From an uncultured Gammaproteobacteria bacterium (GTDB taxonomy: Bacteria > Pseudomonadota > Gammaproteobacteria > JAADHQ01): 39,335 nt of DNA. Shown here in pieces: positions 1-8,793 of this stretch. The stretch spans positions 3,747 through 43,081 of the forward strand of contig CAMYJD010000030.1 of NCBI GenBank assembly GCA_947258655.1, given 5' to 3'. The number at the start of each line of letters is the position of its first letter. Positions within the stretch are counted from its first letter, which is position 1. The position numbers were made by a program, and so were the translations under genes. The notes below the pieces were generated by a model. That model was not told where the DNA came from, searched no databases, and was given only the letters and a program-made list of their open reading frames with translations.

Positions 1-1346
1 GCACGTTGGAATAACGGTTCTGCTTCCGTGTAGCGGCCCTGGTGCTGATATAGCGTGGCCAGGTTATTGAGACTGAATGCAACATGAGGATGCTCCTTGC
101 CGAGCATTTTTTCATTTATCGCCAGACCTCGCTTTACCAGTTTTTCCGCATCGGCATATTTACCCAGTGCCTGATAAAGCATCGCCAGATTATTGAGACT
201 GACTGCAATACGTGGATGATCCTTGCCGAGCGATTTTTTATCGATCGCTAAAGCCTGCTTAATAAGTGCTTCGGCATCGGTATAATGGCCCTGCTCCTGA
301 TAAACAATCGCCAGGTTATTGAGGCTCAGAGCTATTGCCGGATGATCCTGACCAAGAACCTTGTTCTTGATTGCCAGTGCCTGCTTATGCAGGTCTGCGG
401 CCATGTCATAACGGCCCTGATATTGATATAAGGATGCCAGATTAGACAAGGTTGTCGCGACGAAAGGGTGCTCCTCACCATAATATGCTTTATTGATTGC
501 CAGCGCCCGTCGAAATAACGGCTCAGCATTGTCGTAGCGGCCCTGCTTTAGATAACTCAATCCAAGACTATTGAGTGTGGTCGCCAGGTCAGGATGCTCC
601 TTACCCTGGACTTGTTCCCGAATGGCCAGGGCCTGTTTATGTAGTTTACCGGCGTCAATATATTGGCCCTGGTAACGATAGAGCGTCGCCAGGTTATCAA
701 GGTTGTCAGCTGTAGCAGGGGAATCCTTACCGTGAAGTTTTTCATCAATCTGTAATACCTGTACGAATAGAGGTGCTGCTTTAGTATAGTAGCCCTGTTG
801 TTGATAAAGCATTGCCAGGTTATGGAGAACGTCAGCCACATCAACGTGTTGGTTGCCATGGAGTTTCTGATATATTATCAAGGCCTTTTTCAGATGTGAC
901 TCGGCCTCGATATAGCGGTTTTGCATTTCGTAATTTAAGGCCAGATTTTGCAGGCTTTCGGCTACCTTGGGATGGAGCTTGCCCAATGAACTTTCATTAA
1001 TCGCCAATGCCCGTTTCAGTAATGGATCAGCCTCGCGATAGCGTTTCTGTTGTGAAAATAACATGGCCAGTTCATTCAGTTCTGCTACGACATTTAAATG
1101 GGTATTACCATAGATCTTTTCTACAACGGCGAGGGTTCGCTTCTGTTTTTCAATGGTATTGGCACGAGGGTCGGATCTGGTATTTAATTGAGACAGGTGC
1201 AAGGACATGATGTCTGCACCGTTATCACCATGGCCCGGTATTTGTGCGGGATGATGATCATGATGTTGTATGTTTGCCCCAATAACATGGGCATATGTGA
1301 TGAGGCCAATAATCAGGATTATTACAGGCTGATTTCTAATCATCAT
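1..1346 (-). CDS. Exported kinesin-light-chain-type TPR protein, 3' end outside window
   Basis: Reading the minus strand from the ATG pair at 1346/1343 gives one uninterrupted frame of about 448 codons that leaves the window at position 1, so the gene is partial. The N-terminus (MIRNQPVIILIIGLITYAHVIGA) is a Sec signal peptide, followed by a His-rich stretch (QHHDHHPAQIPGHG). From about residue 85 there are nine 42-residue tetratricopeptide repeats of the form LNNLATLYQ-QGRY-EAE-L-KQALAI-EK-LGK-HP-VA, the last one cut by the window edge. Such repeats are protein-interaction scaffolds, here predicted to be periplasmic. The frame stays open upstream to an ATG near 1419, but only the 1346/1343 starts place the signal peptide at the N-terminus. 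The gene is divergent from the phospholipase D gene. The binding partner cannot be told. Confidence 0.85.
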   Translation of the reverse strand, partial: MMIRNQPVIILIIGLITYAHVIGANIQHHDHHPAQIPGHGDNGADIMSLHLSQLNTRSDPRANTIEKQKRTLAVVEKIYGNTHLNVVAELNELAMLFSQQKRYREADPLLKRALAINESSLGKLHPKVAESLQNLALNYEMQNRYIEAESHLKKALIIYQKLHGNQHVDVADVLHNLAMLYQQQGYYTKAAPLFVQVLQIDEKLHGKDSPATADNLDNLATLYRYQGQYIDAGKLHKQALAIREQVQGKEHPDLATTLNSLGLSYLKQGRYDNAEPLFRRALAINKAYYGEEHPFVATTLSNLASLYQYQGRYDMAADLHKQALAIKNKVLGQDHPAIALSLNNLAIVYQEQGHYTDAEALIKQALAIDKKSLGKDHPRIAVSLNNLAMLYQALGKYADAEKLVKRGLAINEKMLGKEHPHVAFSLNNLATLYQHQGRYTEAEPLFQR

Positions 1347-1512
1347 GGGTTTTACTTTACAAGCAAAACAATAGAATATAAACAGCGATGGGATTATTAT
1401 ATACAAAAAACCGGACATCGAGTTTATTGTGCAGCGCCATGATCATAAAGCGGCTGATAATGATTGCTATCGATAGTAAAGCAGGCTGTTTTATCTGTTT
1501 TCGAAGATGCAT

Positions 1513-3093
1513 ATGATATTTCCAGCAAAAACAATAGCATTCCTAATCATTCTGATAACTGTAATGACGGGCGGTTGTGCACATATTTCGCTGGACAATA
1601 TCGAAAAATCCTCCTCGTTCAGTATCAAGCACCCCGAAAGTACCTCTCTGGGTAAGTTGTTTGCTTCTGCCATGGAGCGTCATGTCGGTCAATCAGGCCT
1701 GTTGCTACTGGACAAGGGTGAGGAGGCGCTTGTATGGAGAGGGGTATTGGCTGATTCAGCACAACGCTCAATCGATGCACAATATTTCATTTGGGAGGAG
1801 GATAATACGGGTACTATTGCCGCTGAATACCTGTTACGCGCCGCGAATAGGGGAGTGCGGGTTCGGGTGTTGATTGATGATTTTCCTATCAACACAAAGC
1901 CACGTTATCTGGCATTACTCGATGCACATCCCAATATAGAGATTCGAATCTACAATCCGGCCGGGGAAATATCCAGTTCTGTAGTCACAAAACTGCTATC
2001 AGCTGCCTATGATCTAAAACGCTTTAATCAACGTATGCATAACAAGGCGTATATCGTTGATGGGAGTATTACTATATTAGGCGGCCGTAATATTGCAGAC
2101 GAATATTACGATATGCACACGAGCTATAATTTCCGGGATCGTGATGTTTTGGCTATCGGGCCAATTGTTCAGAAAGTCACACATGGTTTTGATATATATT
2201 GGAACAGCAAATGGGCTGTCCCTGTAAACGCGTTGATTAAACAAAATACAACAGAACAGGAAAGGCATGATTATTATACGGCGTTACATAAATACGCTCA
2301 GGACCCGAATAATCATCCGCAGCGGTTTCACAGATCGCTTGTAGAGGGCAGTAATGAATTGGCAAGCATTGCTGATCGTGTGGTATGGGGAAGCGTCGAA
2401 CTCATCAATGATGTCCCGGGGAAAAATGATGATCCGGAAAAGCTGGATGCATTCGGGCGCAGTGGAAAAAAGTTGACAGAAATCGCGCTACAAGCGCAGC
2501 ATGAGATTTTGGTTCAAACACCTTATCTTGTCATGATGCCGGGTACATTTGCAGTTGTGAAGAAACTGATTGATCGCGGTGCAACCGTACGCATTCATAC
2601 GAATTCATTCGCTTCAACAGATAATCTGCCTGCGTTCGCTGGATATGTGCGACATCGCGAAAAAATATTGCAGCATGGAGTTGAGCTCTATGAGCAGAAA
2701 GCCCAACCTGTATCGCGTCAACACCTGATAGACAGGCATAAGCACCTTGGTGAGAGTACAGTTTTCGCCTTGCATGCAAAGACAGCGGTATTCGACCGCA
2801 AAACCGTATTTATCGGGTCGTTTAATCTTGATCCAAGATCCACACATCTTAATACCGAAATGGGCTTGTTAATAAACAGTTCCGAGTTTGCCGAGAAAGT
2901 GGCCGCGATTATTGAACGTGATATGGGATTGGATAATAGCTGGCATGTGACTCTTGATGAAATGGAAGAGCTGGAATGGATATCAACAGAAAATGGCAGA
3001 GAGGTACGTTACGCTAATGACCCATATATTGGTGTCTGGAAGGGAATCAAATTGTTTTTATTTTCACTTTTTCCTATTCAAGATCTGTTATAG
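1513..3093 (+). CDS. Phospholipase D-family lipoprotein (cardiolipin synthase ClsC-like)
   Basis: A protein of 526 residues with two phospholipase D (HKD) motifs: H176-x-K178-x4-D183 followed by GGRN, and H421-x-K423-x4-D428 followed by GSFNLDPRS. Two motifs form one active site in this superfamily, which hydrolyses or transfers phosphatidyl groups. The N-terminus MIFPAKTIAFLIILITVMTGGC ends in a lipobox (TGGC), so the protein should be a lipid-anchored envelope protein. The layout resembles the YmdC/ClsC cardiolipin synthases. ATG 1513 is chosen over ATG 1507 because the GAAG at 1503-1506 sits six bases before it and directly abuts 1507. The stop is 48 bp before the hydrolase gene, suggesting an operon. 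Which phospholipid it acts on, and whether it synthesises or degrades, is not visible. Confidence 0.88.
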   Translation: MIFPAKTIAFLIILITVMTGGCAHISLDNIEKSSSFSIKHPESTSLGKLFASAMERHVGQSGLLLLDKGEEALVWRGVLADSAQRSIDAQYFIWEEDNTGTIAAEYLLRAANRGVRVRVLIDDFPINTKPRYLALLDAHPNIEIRIYNPAGEISSSVVTKLLSAAYDLKRFNQRMHNKAYIVDGSITILGGRNIADEYYDMHTSYNFRDRDVLAIGPIVQKVTHGFDIYWNSKWAVPVNALIKQNTTEQERHDYYTALHKYAQDPNNHPQRFHRSLVEGSNELASIADRVVWGSVELINDVPGKNDDPEKLDAFGRSGKKLTEIALQAQHEILVQTPYLVMMPGTFAVVKKLIDRGATVRIHTNSFASTDNLPAFAGYVRHREKILQHGVELYEQKAQPVSRQHLIDRHKHLGESTVFALHAKTAVFDRKTVFIGSFNLDPRSTHLNTEMGLLINSSEFAEKVAAIIERDMGLDNSWHVTLDEMEELEWISTENGREVRYANDPYIGVWKGIKLFLFSLFPIQDLL

Positions 3094-3140
3094 GCAAAAT
3101 AAATATATGTATTATTCTGGATAGAGGATAAGGAAACGTT

Positions 3141-4556
3141 ATGATAAATAATCCAATAAATAAAATATTATTAGTTGTCATAGTATTAATTCAGTTCGCA
3201 GTGCATGCCGGGGAACCAGCGACGAGTGATTTGAAAAATAAAACAGCACAGCAGGCTCTTCCTGATGAGGAGACTATATCGGCTGTCAGGAATGCTATTG
3301 CAAAATACTTTTCTGTGCCCGTCGACGAAATCACGCTGGATACTGATATAGTAAAAGACTTAAACGCAGATCATATGGATGCATTTGAAATTGTTGCCAT
3401 GATCTGTGATGAACATGGAGTGATTGTACCCAAGCAGTCAGTATTAACAACTGTGCGAGAAATATCGGCCTATTTAGTAACTGCAGAGTTGAAAAGGGTG
3501 GGTTTTAAATTACGGGGTCGGGGTAGCCCTATGGGAGATAAAAAATTCGATCCAGTTGATATTCAGAAGGTTTTCTTTGCGACTAACAGGAATACGACTG
3601 GTAGTACGTTAGCAAACGACTATTTCAGTGGACAGCGGGCTTCTGTGGAAGAAGCTATGAGTTATGGTGTGTGTGAGGTAACAATTCCTGTAAAAGTACA
3701 CACGCTAGGAAAGATTGAGAGACCGAATATTGTGTTCCCCGATGAAAATCCCAGGCAGCATATCGTAATTAAATCACTGGAAGTACTTGAATGGGATTCC
3801 TTTGTCAATAATATCAATCAACATGTTAACCTAAGTAGTGATGGTAACAATTGGGCAAATGATGTCTTTGTATTTATTCACGGCTACAACGTATCATTCG
3901 ACAAGGCGGTACGCCGAACGGCGCAGATCGCCTATGATTATGGATTCAAGGGAGCGCCTGTTTTATTTTCCTGGCCTTCAGACGGAAAAACGAAAGCGTA
4001 TTTTTCAGATCGGGTAGATGCGGAGTGGAGTGCGCTTTATATAGAGCAGTTTCTTGTCAGCCTCAGGAAACAAAGTAGTGCAAAACGGTTGCATTTGATT
4101 GCGCACAGCATGGGGAACCAGGGTTTATTACGCGCTTTAAATCGTGTCGCGCTGAGACAGGGTGAGATTACGAAACCATTGTTCGATAATGTTATTATGG
4201 CCGCGCCGGATTTTGATACCCGGCTTTTTACAGAGCAGATAGCACCTCGGATCCATTCTTTATCTAAAAGATGGACAATCTATACGTCTAATAAGGATAG
4301 CGCTTTGAAAATATCTGCTGCTTTTAGTTCAGCCAAACGTCTTGGAAAGCCGGTTTCGGTAGTGAATGGATTCGAAACAGTTGATGTTACTGATATCGAT
4401 GTATCACCATGGAGTGTGCCCGAATTTCATTCCTATTACGCAAGTAAAATTAATGTAATAGCCGATCTTATTTCAGTTCTCAAAAATGAAAAACCTGATG
4501 CTCGTAGCCTGATACCGAGAATGTTTGAAGGCATTCAGTATTGGCAGTTGAAATAA
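3141..4556 (+). CDS. Exported DUF900-type alpha/beta hydrolase fused to a degenerate acyl-carrier-like domain
   Basis: A 471-residue protein with a signal peptide (about residues 1-23, ending AVHA-GE). Residues about 41-115 follow the acyl carrier protein helix pattern, including DLNADHMDAFEIV where ACP has DLGADSLDTVELV. The phosphopantetheine-bearing Ser is therefore His78, so the domain should not be loadable. Residues about 140-440 match the DUF900 alpha/beta hydrolase family: VFIHGYNVSFDKAVRR (oxyanion region), nucleophile elbow AHSMGN with Ser323, then APDFD and a late FHSYY that could supply Asp and His. A good ribosome site (AAGGA) precedes the ATG. It lies just downstream of the phospholipase D lipoprotein, which suggests joint envelope lipid processing. 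The hydrolase call is firm; the substrate is unknown. Confidence 0.85.
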   Translation: MINNPINKILLVVIVLIQFAVHAGEPATSDLKNKTAQQALPDEETISAVRNAIAKYFSVPVDEITLDTDIVKDLNADHMDAFEIVAMICDEHGVIVPKQSVLTTVREISAYLVTAELKRVGFKLRGRGSPMGDKKFDPVDIQKVFFATNRNTTGSTLANDYFSGQRASVEEAMSYGVCEVTIPVKVHTLGKIERPNIVFPDENPRQHIVIKSLEVLEWDSFVNNINQHVNLSSDGNNWANDVFVFIHGYNVSFDKAVRRTAQIAYDYGFKGAPVLFSWPSDGKTKAYFSDRVDAEWSALYIEQFLVSLRKQSSAKRLHLIAHSMGNQGLLRALNRVALRQGEITKPLFDNVIMAAPDFDTRLFTEQIAPRIHSLSKRWTIYTSNKDSALKISAAFSSAKRLGKPVSVVNGFETVDVTDIDVSPWSVPEFHSYYASKINVIADLISVLKNEKPDARSLIPRMFEGIQYWQLK

Positions 4557-4691
4557 GCGTTTTAATAAGCCACTGAGGAAGATGCAGGTATTGAACCATC
4601 ATGATTACAGAGCTGAATTATGATGAAAATGCGCACTCGCTTCATTATATGTCAGCAGATTTAGCATATTCATTATCTACGAGATTCTATT

Positions 4692-5051
4692 ATGTGGAAG
4701 ATCACACTTTTTTGTAATATTTTAATACTGTCCCTGCTTTGGTTGCTCTCAATGGTTGCTATAACGCCAGCACATAACATGTTAGTGCAGTATGCGGAAA
4801 TGGGCGTGGTTTTTCCTTTATTAACTGACTATGCAATTCAGGTTCGTTCCTTCATGGGTATAGTTCCATTAGGCTGGACTATACTGACTGTATTTTATGG
4901 GAAATGGGTAAGTAAACAGGCAGATAGCAAGCGTAATGAATACCTGGCATCCCATATTACAGTAACGTTAGTGTTAGGGTTGTCAATGCTGCTGTTTTTT
5001 TCACTTGCTGGCATCTTGCCCATTTTAAAAATTAGTGCGGCACAATTGTAG
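4692..5051 (+). CDS. Small three-helix membrane protein, unknown function
   Basis: A 119-residue hydrophobic protein with three predicted membrane segments: about residues 5-25 (LFCNILILSLLWLLSMVAI), 53-71 (FMGIVPLGWTILTVFYG) and 89-112 (TVTLVLGLSMLLFFSLAGIL), separated by short polar loops (KWVSKQADSKRNEY is positively charged and probably cytoplasmic). No family was recognised. It lies 135 bp after the hydrolase gene on the same strand and could be a third member of that transcription unit, but the gap is large enough for its own promoter. Confidence 0.6.
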   Translation: MWKITLFCNILILSLLWLLSMVAITPAHNMLVQYAEMGVVFPLLTDYAIQVRSFMGIVPLGWTILTVFYGKWVSKQADSKRNEYLASHITVTLVLGLSMLLFFSLAGILPILKISAAQL

Positions 5052-5147
5052 CGATCATTTTCAGAATCAGTTTCAGTTTGCAGCAGCGCTGATATCATTC
5101 ATGTTGAAGAGTTGCCGTCTGAAAAATCCTGTTGAAAACTCAGTTAT

Positions 5148-5552
5148 TCAATCCATATTTTTCGTATTGCCTAAACAGCTGTAATAACACATAACCTGAC
5201 TTTTCGGGTTATTGTTTTGACCTATATAAGCACTGAAAGTGTAATCATTATCTCGTTCCTGAATAAAACATTCAGACGACTGTCCTTCCTGTATCTTATG
5301 AAGGTTTATGCCACTGAAATAACAGAACTGAAACCTGGCTTGATACTGTTTTTTTGGTATAGAGACCTGGCAACCATAGTCGGTATGTTTTCCAGGGATC
5401 GAACCCGGGTTTTTGTTGTTTAACGAATACCGTTCTTTTAGTTCGCATTTATAGTTGGCCATATCGGGGGTAGCGTACATGGCATATTGATGGAGATCCC
5501 CTGACCATGCAAAATTCGAGCAGAAAATAATTGCCAGGCCTGGAATAATCAT
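5148..5552 (-). CDS. Secreted cysteine-rich protein, unknown function
   Basis: The minus-strand frame is open from an ATG at 5690, but a start at 5552 places a convincing signal peptide (MIIPGLAIIFCSNFAWSG) at the N-terminus, giving about 134 residues. The predicted mature part has six cysteines (in YKCEL, YGCQV, QFCYF, SECFI and MCYYSC), an even number consistent with three disulfides in an oxidising compartment. No family was recognised. It is convergent with the small membrane protein gene and lies downstream of dbpA in the same orientation, 79 bp or more away. No strong ribosome site distinguishes the possible starts at 5690, 5669, 5630 and 5552, so the start is uncertain. Confidence 0.55.
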   Translation of the reverse strand: MIIPGLAIIFCSNFAWSGDLHQYAMYATPDMANYKCELKERYSLNNKNPGSIPGKHTDYGCQVSIPKKQYQARFQFCYFSGINLHKIQEGQSSECFIQERDNDYTFSAYIGQNNNPKSQVMCYYSCLGNTKNMD

Positions 5553-5768
5553 TTTGTGTATGGCGACGCCAGGAGCCAAAGATGATGGGGAATAGGGTTT
5601 AACCTGAATTATAGAATTGTGTGAGTTCATGTCTTCAGTAACTTCAGTCTGATTGCATCTTAGCTTCATTAGGGACTTGCCAAGTACCATGATTATGTTA
5701 ACGGAGCAGCAGTGGAGCTGAATATTTAAAAATGGGCTAATGTTTATTTTAATTATAGCTCTGTAACA

Positions 5769-7151
5769 CTAACGCATTTTTCGTACCCTGTACTTTCTCC
5801 CTTTGATCTTGCCTTCAGACAGAATCCTTAGCGCCTGCTTGGCAACAGGGCGTTCCACAGCGATATAGGTCAGGTTATCAAAGAGATCGATTTTCCCGAT
5901 TTGCTTGCCAGGAAGGTTGGTGTTTGCCGTTAAGGCACCTAATATATCACCTGCACGAAGCTTGTTTTTACGTCCGCCATTAATACACAGTGTAACCATC
6001 GGTGGACTCAGTCTGAAATTTTCCCTGGTTTTAAGTGCAGATGCTTTTTCAATTCTGGCAGGACTATCCTGGTATTCTTCAATGGCTTCAACCCTGAAGC
6101 GTTCTGATGCCATGAACAAACTCAGCGCTAAGCCTTCATTACCCGCACGCCCCGTGCGCCCAATACGATGAATATGTACCTCCGGGTCCGGTGATAATTC
6201 GAAGTTAATCACGGCCTGTATATCCTTGATATGTAGTCCACGTGCTGCTACATCGGTGGCAATGAGAACAGAGCTGCTTTTATTGGCAAACTGCACCAGC
6301 ACCTGGTCACGCTCTTTTTGTTCCAGATCACCATGCAAGGCCAGTGTATGGAATCCCAGCTGCCACAATTCATCAGCCAGTTCCTTGCATTGTTGCTTTC
6401 GGTTGCAAAATACAATACTGGATTCAGGATGATAATGTTGCAACAGGGCAACTAATGCTCGGGTTCTTTCACCTTTTTGTATTTCATAGAAGACCTGTTT
6501 AATTTTGTTATTATCATGCAAGCCTTCTATACGGATATCGACAGGATCGCTCTGAATGGCATCACTGATGTCTTTGATCTCATCGGGGTAGGTTGCAGAA
6601 AATAGCAGGGTTTGTCTCTTACGTGGCGTCTTGCTGATAATGCGTATAATCTCATCATGAAAACCCATATCCAGCATACGATCGGCTTCATCCAGCACCA
6701 GTACCTTCAAGCCATCCAGTTTCAGAGAATCTTTTTGTATATGCTTTAGTATGCGTCCTGGCGTTCCAACCGCGATATGTGGACGATGTTTTAGTGAGGT
6801 CAGTTGTGGGCCTATCGGTGTGCCGCCACACAAGGTCAGTATTCTGGTATTGGCTATCGCGCGTGCCAGAAGACGTATTTCCTTACTGACCTGGTCAGCC
6901 AGTTCTCGAGTTGGACACAGAACCAGCGCCTGAGTCTGACTACTAGACACATCAAGCTGATGAAGTATGTTAATTGCAAATGCTGCTGTTTTGCCACTGC
7001 CTGTTTTTGCCTGTGCCAGCATATCTCTACCCTTTAGCAGGGCAGGCAGACTATGTGCCTGTATGGGTGTCATTTTCTGATAGTTCAGTGACTGAATAGC
7101 AGTTAAAATTTCTGTTGCTAATGGCAGTGATGAGAAGGTCGTTGTTGTCAT
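5769..7151 (-). CDS. dbpA: ATP-dependent RNA helicase DbpA
   Basis: A 460-residue DEAD-box helicase, very close to the usual DbpA length. All core motifs are present in order: the Q motif (MTPIQAHSLP), motif I AKTGSGKT, Ia PTRELADQV, Ib TPGR, II DEAD, III SAT, V ATDVAARGLH and VI HRIGRTGRAG. After the helicase core comes the C-terminal RNA-binding domain (about residues 385-460, PPMVTLCINGGRKNKLRAGD...), which in DbpA recognises hairpin 92 of 23S rRNA and directs the enzyme to late 50S subunit assembly. It is cytoplasmic and transcribed alone. The start ATG at 7151 follows directly from the alignment with the family N-terminus (TFSSLPL). A 369-bp gap separates it from the divergent macro-domain gene. 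Confidence 0.95.
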   Translation of the reverse strand: MTTTTFSSLPLATEILTAIQSLNYQKMTPIQAHSLPALLKGRDMLAQAKTGSGKTAAFAINILHQLDVSSSQTQALVLCPTRELADQVSKEIRLLARAIANTRILTLCGGTPIGPQLTSLKHRPHIAVGTPGRILKHIQKDSLKLDGLKVLVLDEADRMLDMGFHDEIIRIISKTPRKRQTLLFSATYPDEIKDISDAIQSDPVDIRIEGLHDNNKIKQVFYEIQKGERTRALVALLQHYHPESSIVFCNRKQQCKELADELWQLGFHTLALHGDLEQKERDQVLVQFANKSSSVLIATDVAARGLHIKDIQAVINFELSPDPEVHIHRIGRTGRAGNEGLALSLFMASERFRVEAIEEYQDSPARIEKASALKTRENFRLSPPMVTLCINGGRKNKLRAGDILGALTANTNLPGKQIGKIDLFDNLTYIAVERPVAKQALRILSEGKIKGRKYRVRKMR

Positions 7152-7520
7152 GGAGTAGTATATCTTTGGTGTTTATGAACAAGCCGTCGCATAATAACAG
7201 AATAGGGCACTGGTCGGGTTATATATACTAAGAACATATATTTAATAAATGCATATTAACTTATATAAACAATAAGTTATATTATATACCTAATCTATTT
7301 ACTAGATATCAATTACCTGAATGTTTGCCATATAAGTGAGCTGATTCTAGTTGTATACACAATGATACTGATTACAGGGATATAGTAGCATCCTGATGTC
7401 GACACTTATCGCGAATGGGGAATCGTCTTTTTATGAGTTCAATCGGAAATCTTTAGACTATGTTAATATCAATCACATAATATTATTATCAAAATTAGTA
7501 TGCCAAGTTAAAGATAATAT
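7152..7520. other. AT-rich divergent intergenic region
   Basis: A 369-bp stretch between the divergent dbpA and macro-domain genes, very AT-rich around 7225-7300 (runs such as ATATATACTAAG and TTATATAAACAATAAG). It must hold promoters for both genes, but no hexamer pair is strong enough to call. No open frame or recognisable RNA gene was seen. Confidence 0.5.
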
Positions 7521-8204
7521 ATGAGCAGCAGAGCAATGCAATTTCTATATGGCGATCGTGAACTGTTGTTGACTGCCAGCGATTTGTTAACATTCCCCGT
7601 TGATGTGATCGTCATTACAACCGATTCAGCCTTATTACATCAGAATGAACTGGCGCAGCGTTTACTGCATGAGGCAGGAGACGATGTAGCGCAGCAGAGC
7701 AAGCAGTTGATTCAGCAATATGGCGAGATCGAGCCGGGGATGTCGGTCTACACCAGTGCTGGCAATTTGTCCTATGAAGCCGTGATCCATACAGTTGCAC
7801 CCAGTACAGCAGATACAGATATACAGGGTATATTACAACAATCGATTTCGCGTAGTCTGTTGCTCTGTGAAACCAACTCATGGGCTTCGATCGCCTTTCC
7901 TGCGCTAGGTGTTAGTGATAATGACATACCCGTGGATGTGTGTGCCCAGGCCTTCTTCCGCGCCATCACCAGTTTCTGGGATGCGCGCTTTGAATGCGCA
8001 GTTGAAAAAATCGTACTGTGTCTGGATGAAAAGCAATTACGTCCATTCTTTGATGCATTTCGTCAGGATGCCATTGAGCCTGATCCGGAGTCGCTGACTT
8101 CTGCCACACCGGAACCGGAGGGCGCAAACGTCGGTGTTGTTGACCTGCAGCAGGAGGATCTTGACAATCTGGATGATGATGAGATCGCCGGGTGGTTCAA
8201 GTAG
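7521..8204 (+). CDS. Divergent macro-domain protein with acidic C-terminal tail
   Basis: A 227-residue protein whose first ~175 residues follow the macro (ADP-ribose-binding) fold: strand DVIVITTDSALL, helix ELAQRLLHEAGDDV, GEIEPGMSVYTSAGNL, the strand YEAVIHTVAP, then WASIAFPALGVSDNDIPVDVCA, which matches the family's phosphate-loop region (IAFPALGTG-G-P). The usual NAAN and GGGVDGAI motifs of ADP-ribose hydrolases are replaced by ITTD and HQNELAQRLL, so catalysis as in MacroD enzymes is doubtful. The C-terminal ~50 residues are acidic and low complexity (EPDPES...DLQQEDLDNLDDDEIAGWF). It is monocistronic with a weak ribosome site. The role could be binding ADP-ribose, another nucleotide or a protein partner. 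Confidence 0.75.
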   Translation: MSSRAMQFLYGDRELLLTASDLLTFPVDVIVITTDSALLHQNELAQRLLHEAGDDVAQQSKQLIQQYGEIEPGMSVYTSAGNLSYEAVIHTVAPSTADTDIQGILQQSISRSLLLCETNSWASIAFPALGVSDNDIPVDVCAQAFFRAITSFWDARFECAVEKIVLCLDEKQLRPFFDAFRQDAIEPDPESLTSATPEPEGANVGVVDLQQEDLDNLDDDEIAGWFK

Positions 8205-8236
8205 GATTATTTGTATTGGTGCGGATATATACTGTA

Positions 8237-8351
8237 TAAATTCAGACACGATCCGACAGATTATTAGACCTGTTTCAATATAACTTCACAGTCAATATGC
8301 CGAATAACCAACGAAGCGGACATTCACAGCAATGGGGCTGTCAGGATGGAG
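8237..8351. repeat. 115-bp dispersed intergenic repeat, copy A
   Basis: This stretch aligns without gaps over 115 bases to 32266-32380 in the same orientation. Shared blocks include TAAATTCAG, GTTTCAAT, GACAGTCAA-like, ATGCCGAA, AACCAAC, AAGCGGACATTCACA and GAGGCTGT-like. The copies differ at scattered positions, so they are old. It lies in the 3' flank of the macro-domain gene and has no coding potential shared between the copies. Confidence 0.8.
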
Positions 8352-8374
8352 TTGCCCCGTTGCCGCCGACGACA

Positions 8375-8491
8375 TGTCATTGCGAGCGGAGCGAAGCAAT
8401 CTCTAAAACGGAGGATACGATCTGCGTTAATGATCTGGATATACCAGCAGAGAGATCGCCACGTCGCGAAAAGATGCTCCTCGCGATGACA
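8375..8491. repeat. Palindromic intergenic repeat (TGTCATTGCGAGC type)
   Basis: The left arm TGTCATTGCGAGCGGAGCGAA... (8375-8402) is matched by an inverted right arm (about 8452-8491, GAGATCGCCACGTCGCG...CTCCTCGCGATGACA). The unit is a ~117-bp imperfect palindrome able to form a long hairpin. Elements beginning with this sequence are widespread intergenic repeats in proteobacteria and other phyla; they are non-coding and mobilised in trans, if at all. An open frame crosses it but is not a gene. Confidence 0.75.
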
Positions 8492-8661
8492 GCTTCCGAA
8501 AAATTCGGTAAATTTTGTCTAGCTTTATGACAGGCTGCTTCTGGTCGGTTTCTTCCGGTTGGCAAATAATACTGAAATATTGAATGATTACGACAATAAA
8601 ACAGGCCATCGCCCCGTCTTTATGTCCAATTAAAACTGCGAATCTGGATATGGGGTTGTGG

Positions 8662-8689
8662 AGATTGCTTCATTCCATTCGCAATGACA
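8662..8689. repeat. Solitary inverted arm of the palindromic repeat
   Basis: The 28 bases AGATTGCTTCATTCCATTCG...AATGACA are the reverse complement of the left arm at 8375-8402 with 24 of 28 positions identical. It stands 170 bp beyond the complete element and is either the remnant of a second copy or the outer arm of a larger nested palindrome (8375-8689). Confidence 0.7.
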
Positions 8690-8793
8690 GCAGTGATTAT
8701 ACTTTTTTATGTTATCGCGAAAGATAAATGGCCATTTATTTGAAAAATCAATAACAGCCACGAGAGTAATTGTGGCGATGCAGGATTATTAAA

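Noticed and set aside
5041-5147. Bidirectional terminator between the convergent genes
   Set aside because: No stem with flanking T/A runs was found.
1513-8204. ClsC-YmdB-like pairing of the PLD lipoprotein with the macro-domain gene
   Set aside because: The genes are 4.4 kb apart with dbpA and others between them on the opposite strand, so no operon link is supported.
8297-8530. 77-codon frame across the palindromic repeat
   Set aside because: It joins the 115-bp repeat and the palindrome; the two repeat copies do not keep the frame.
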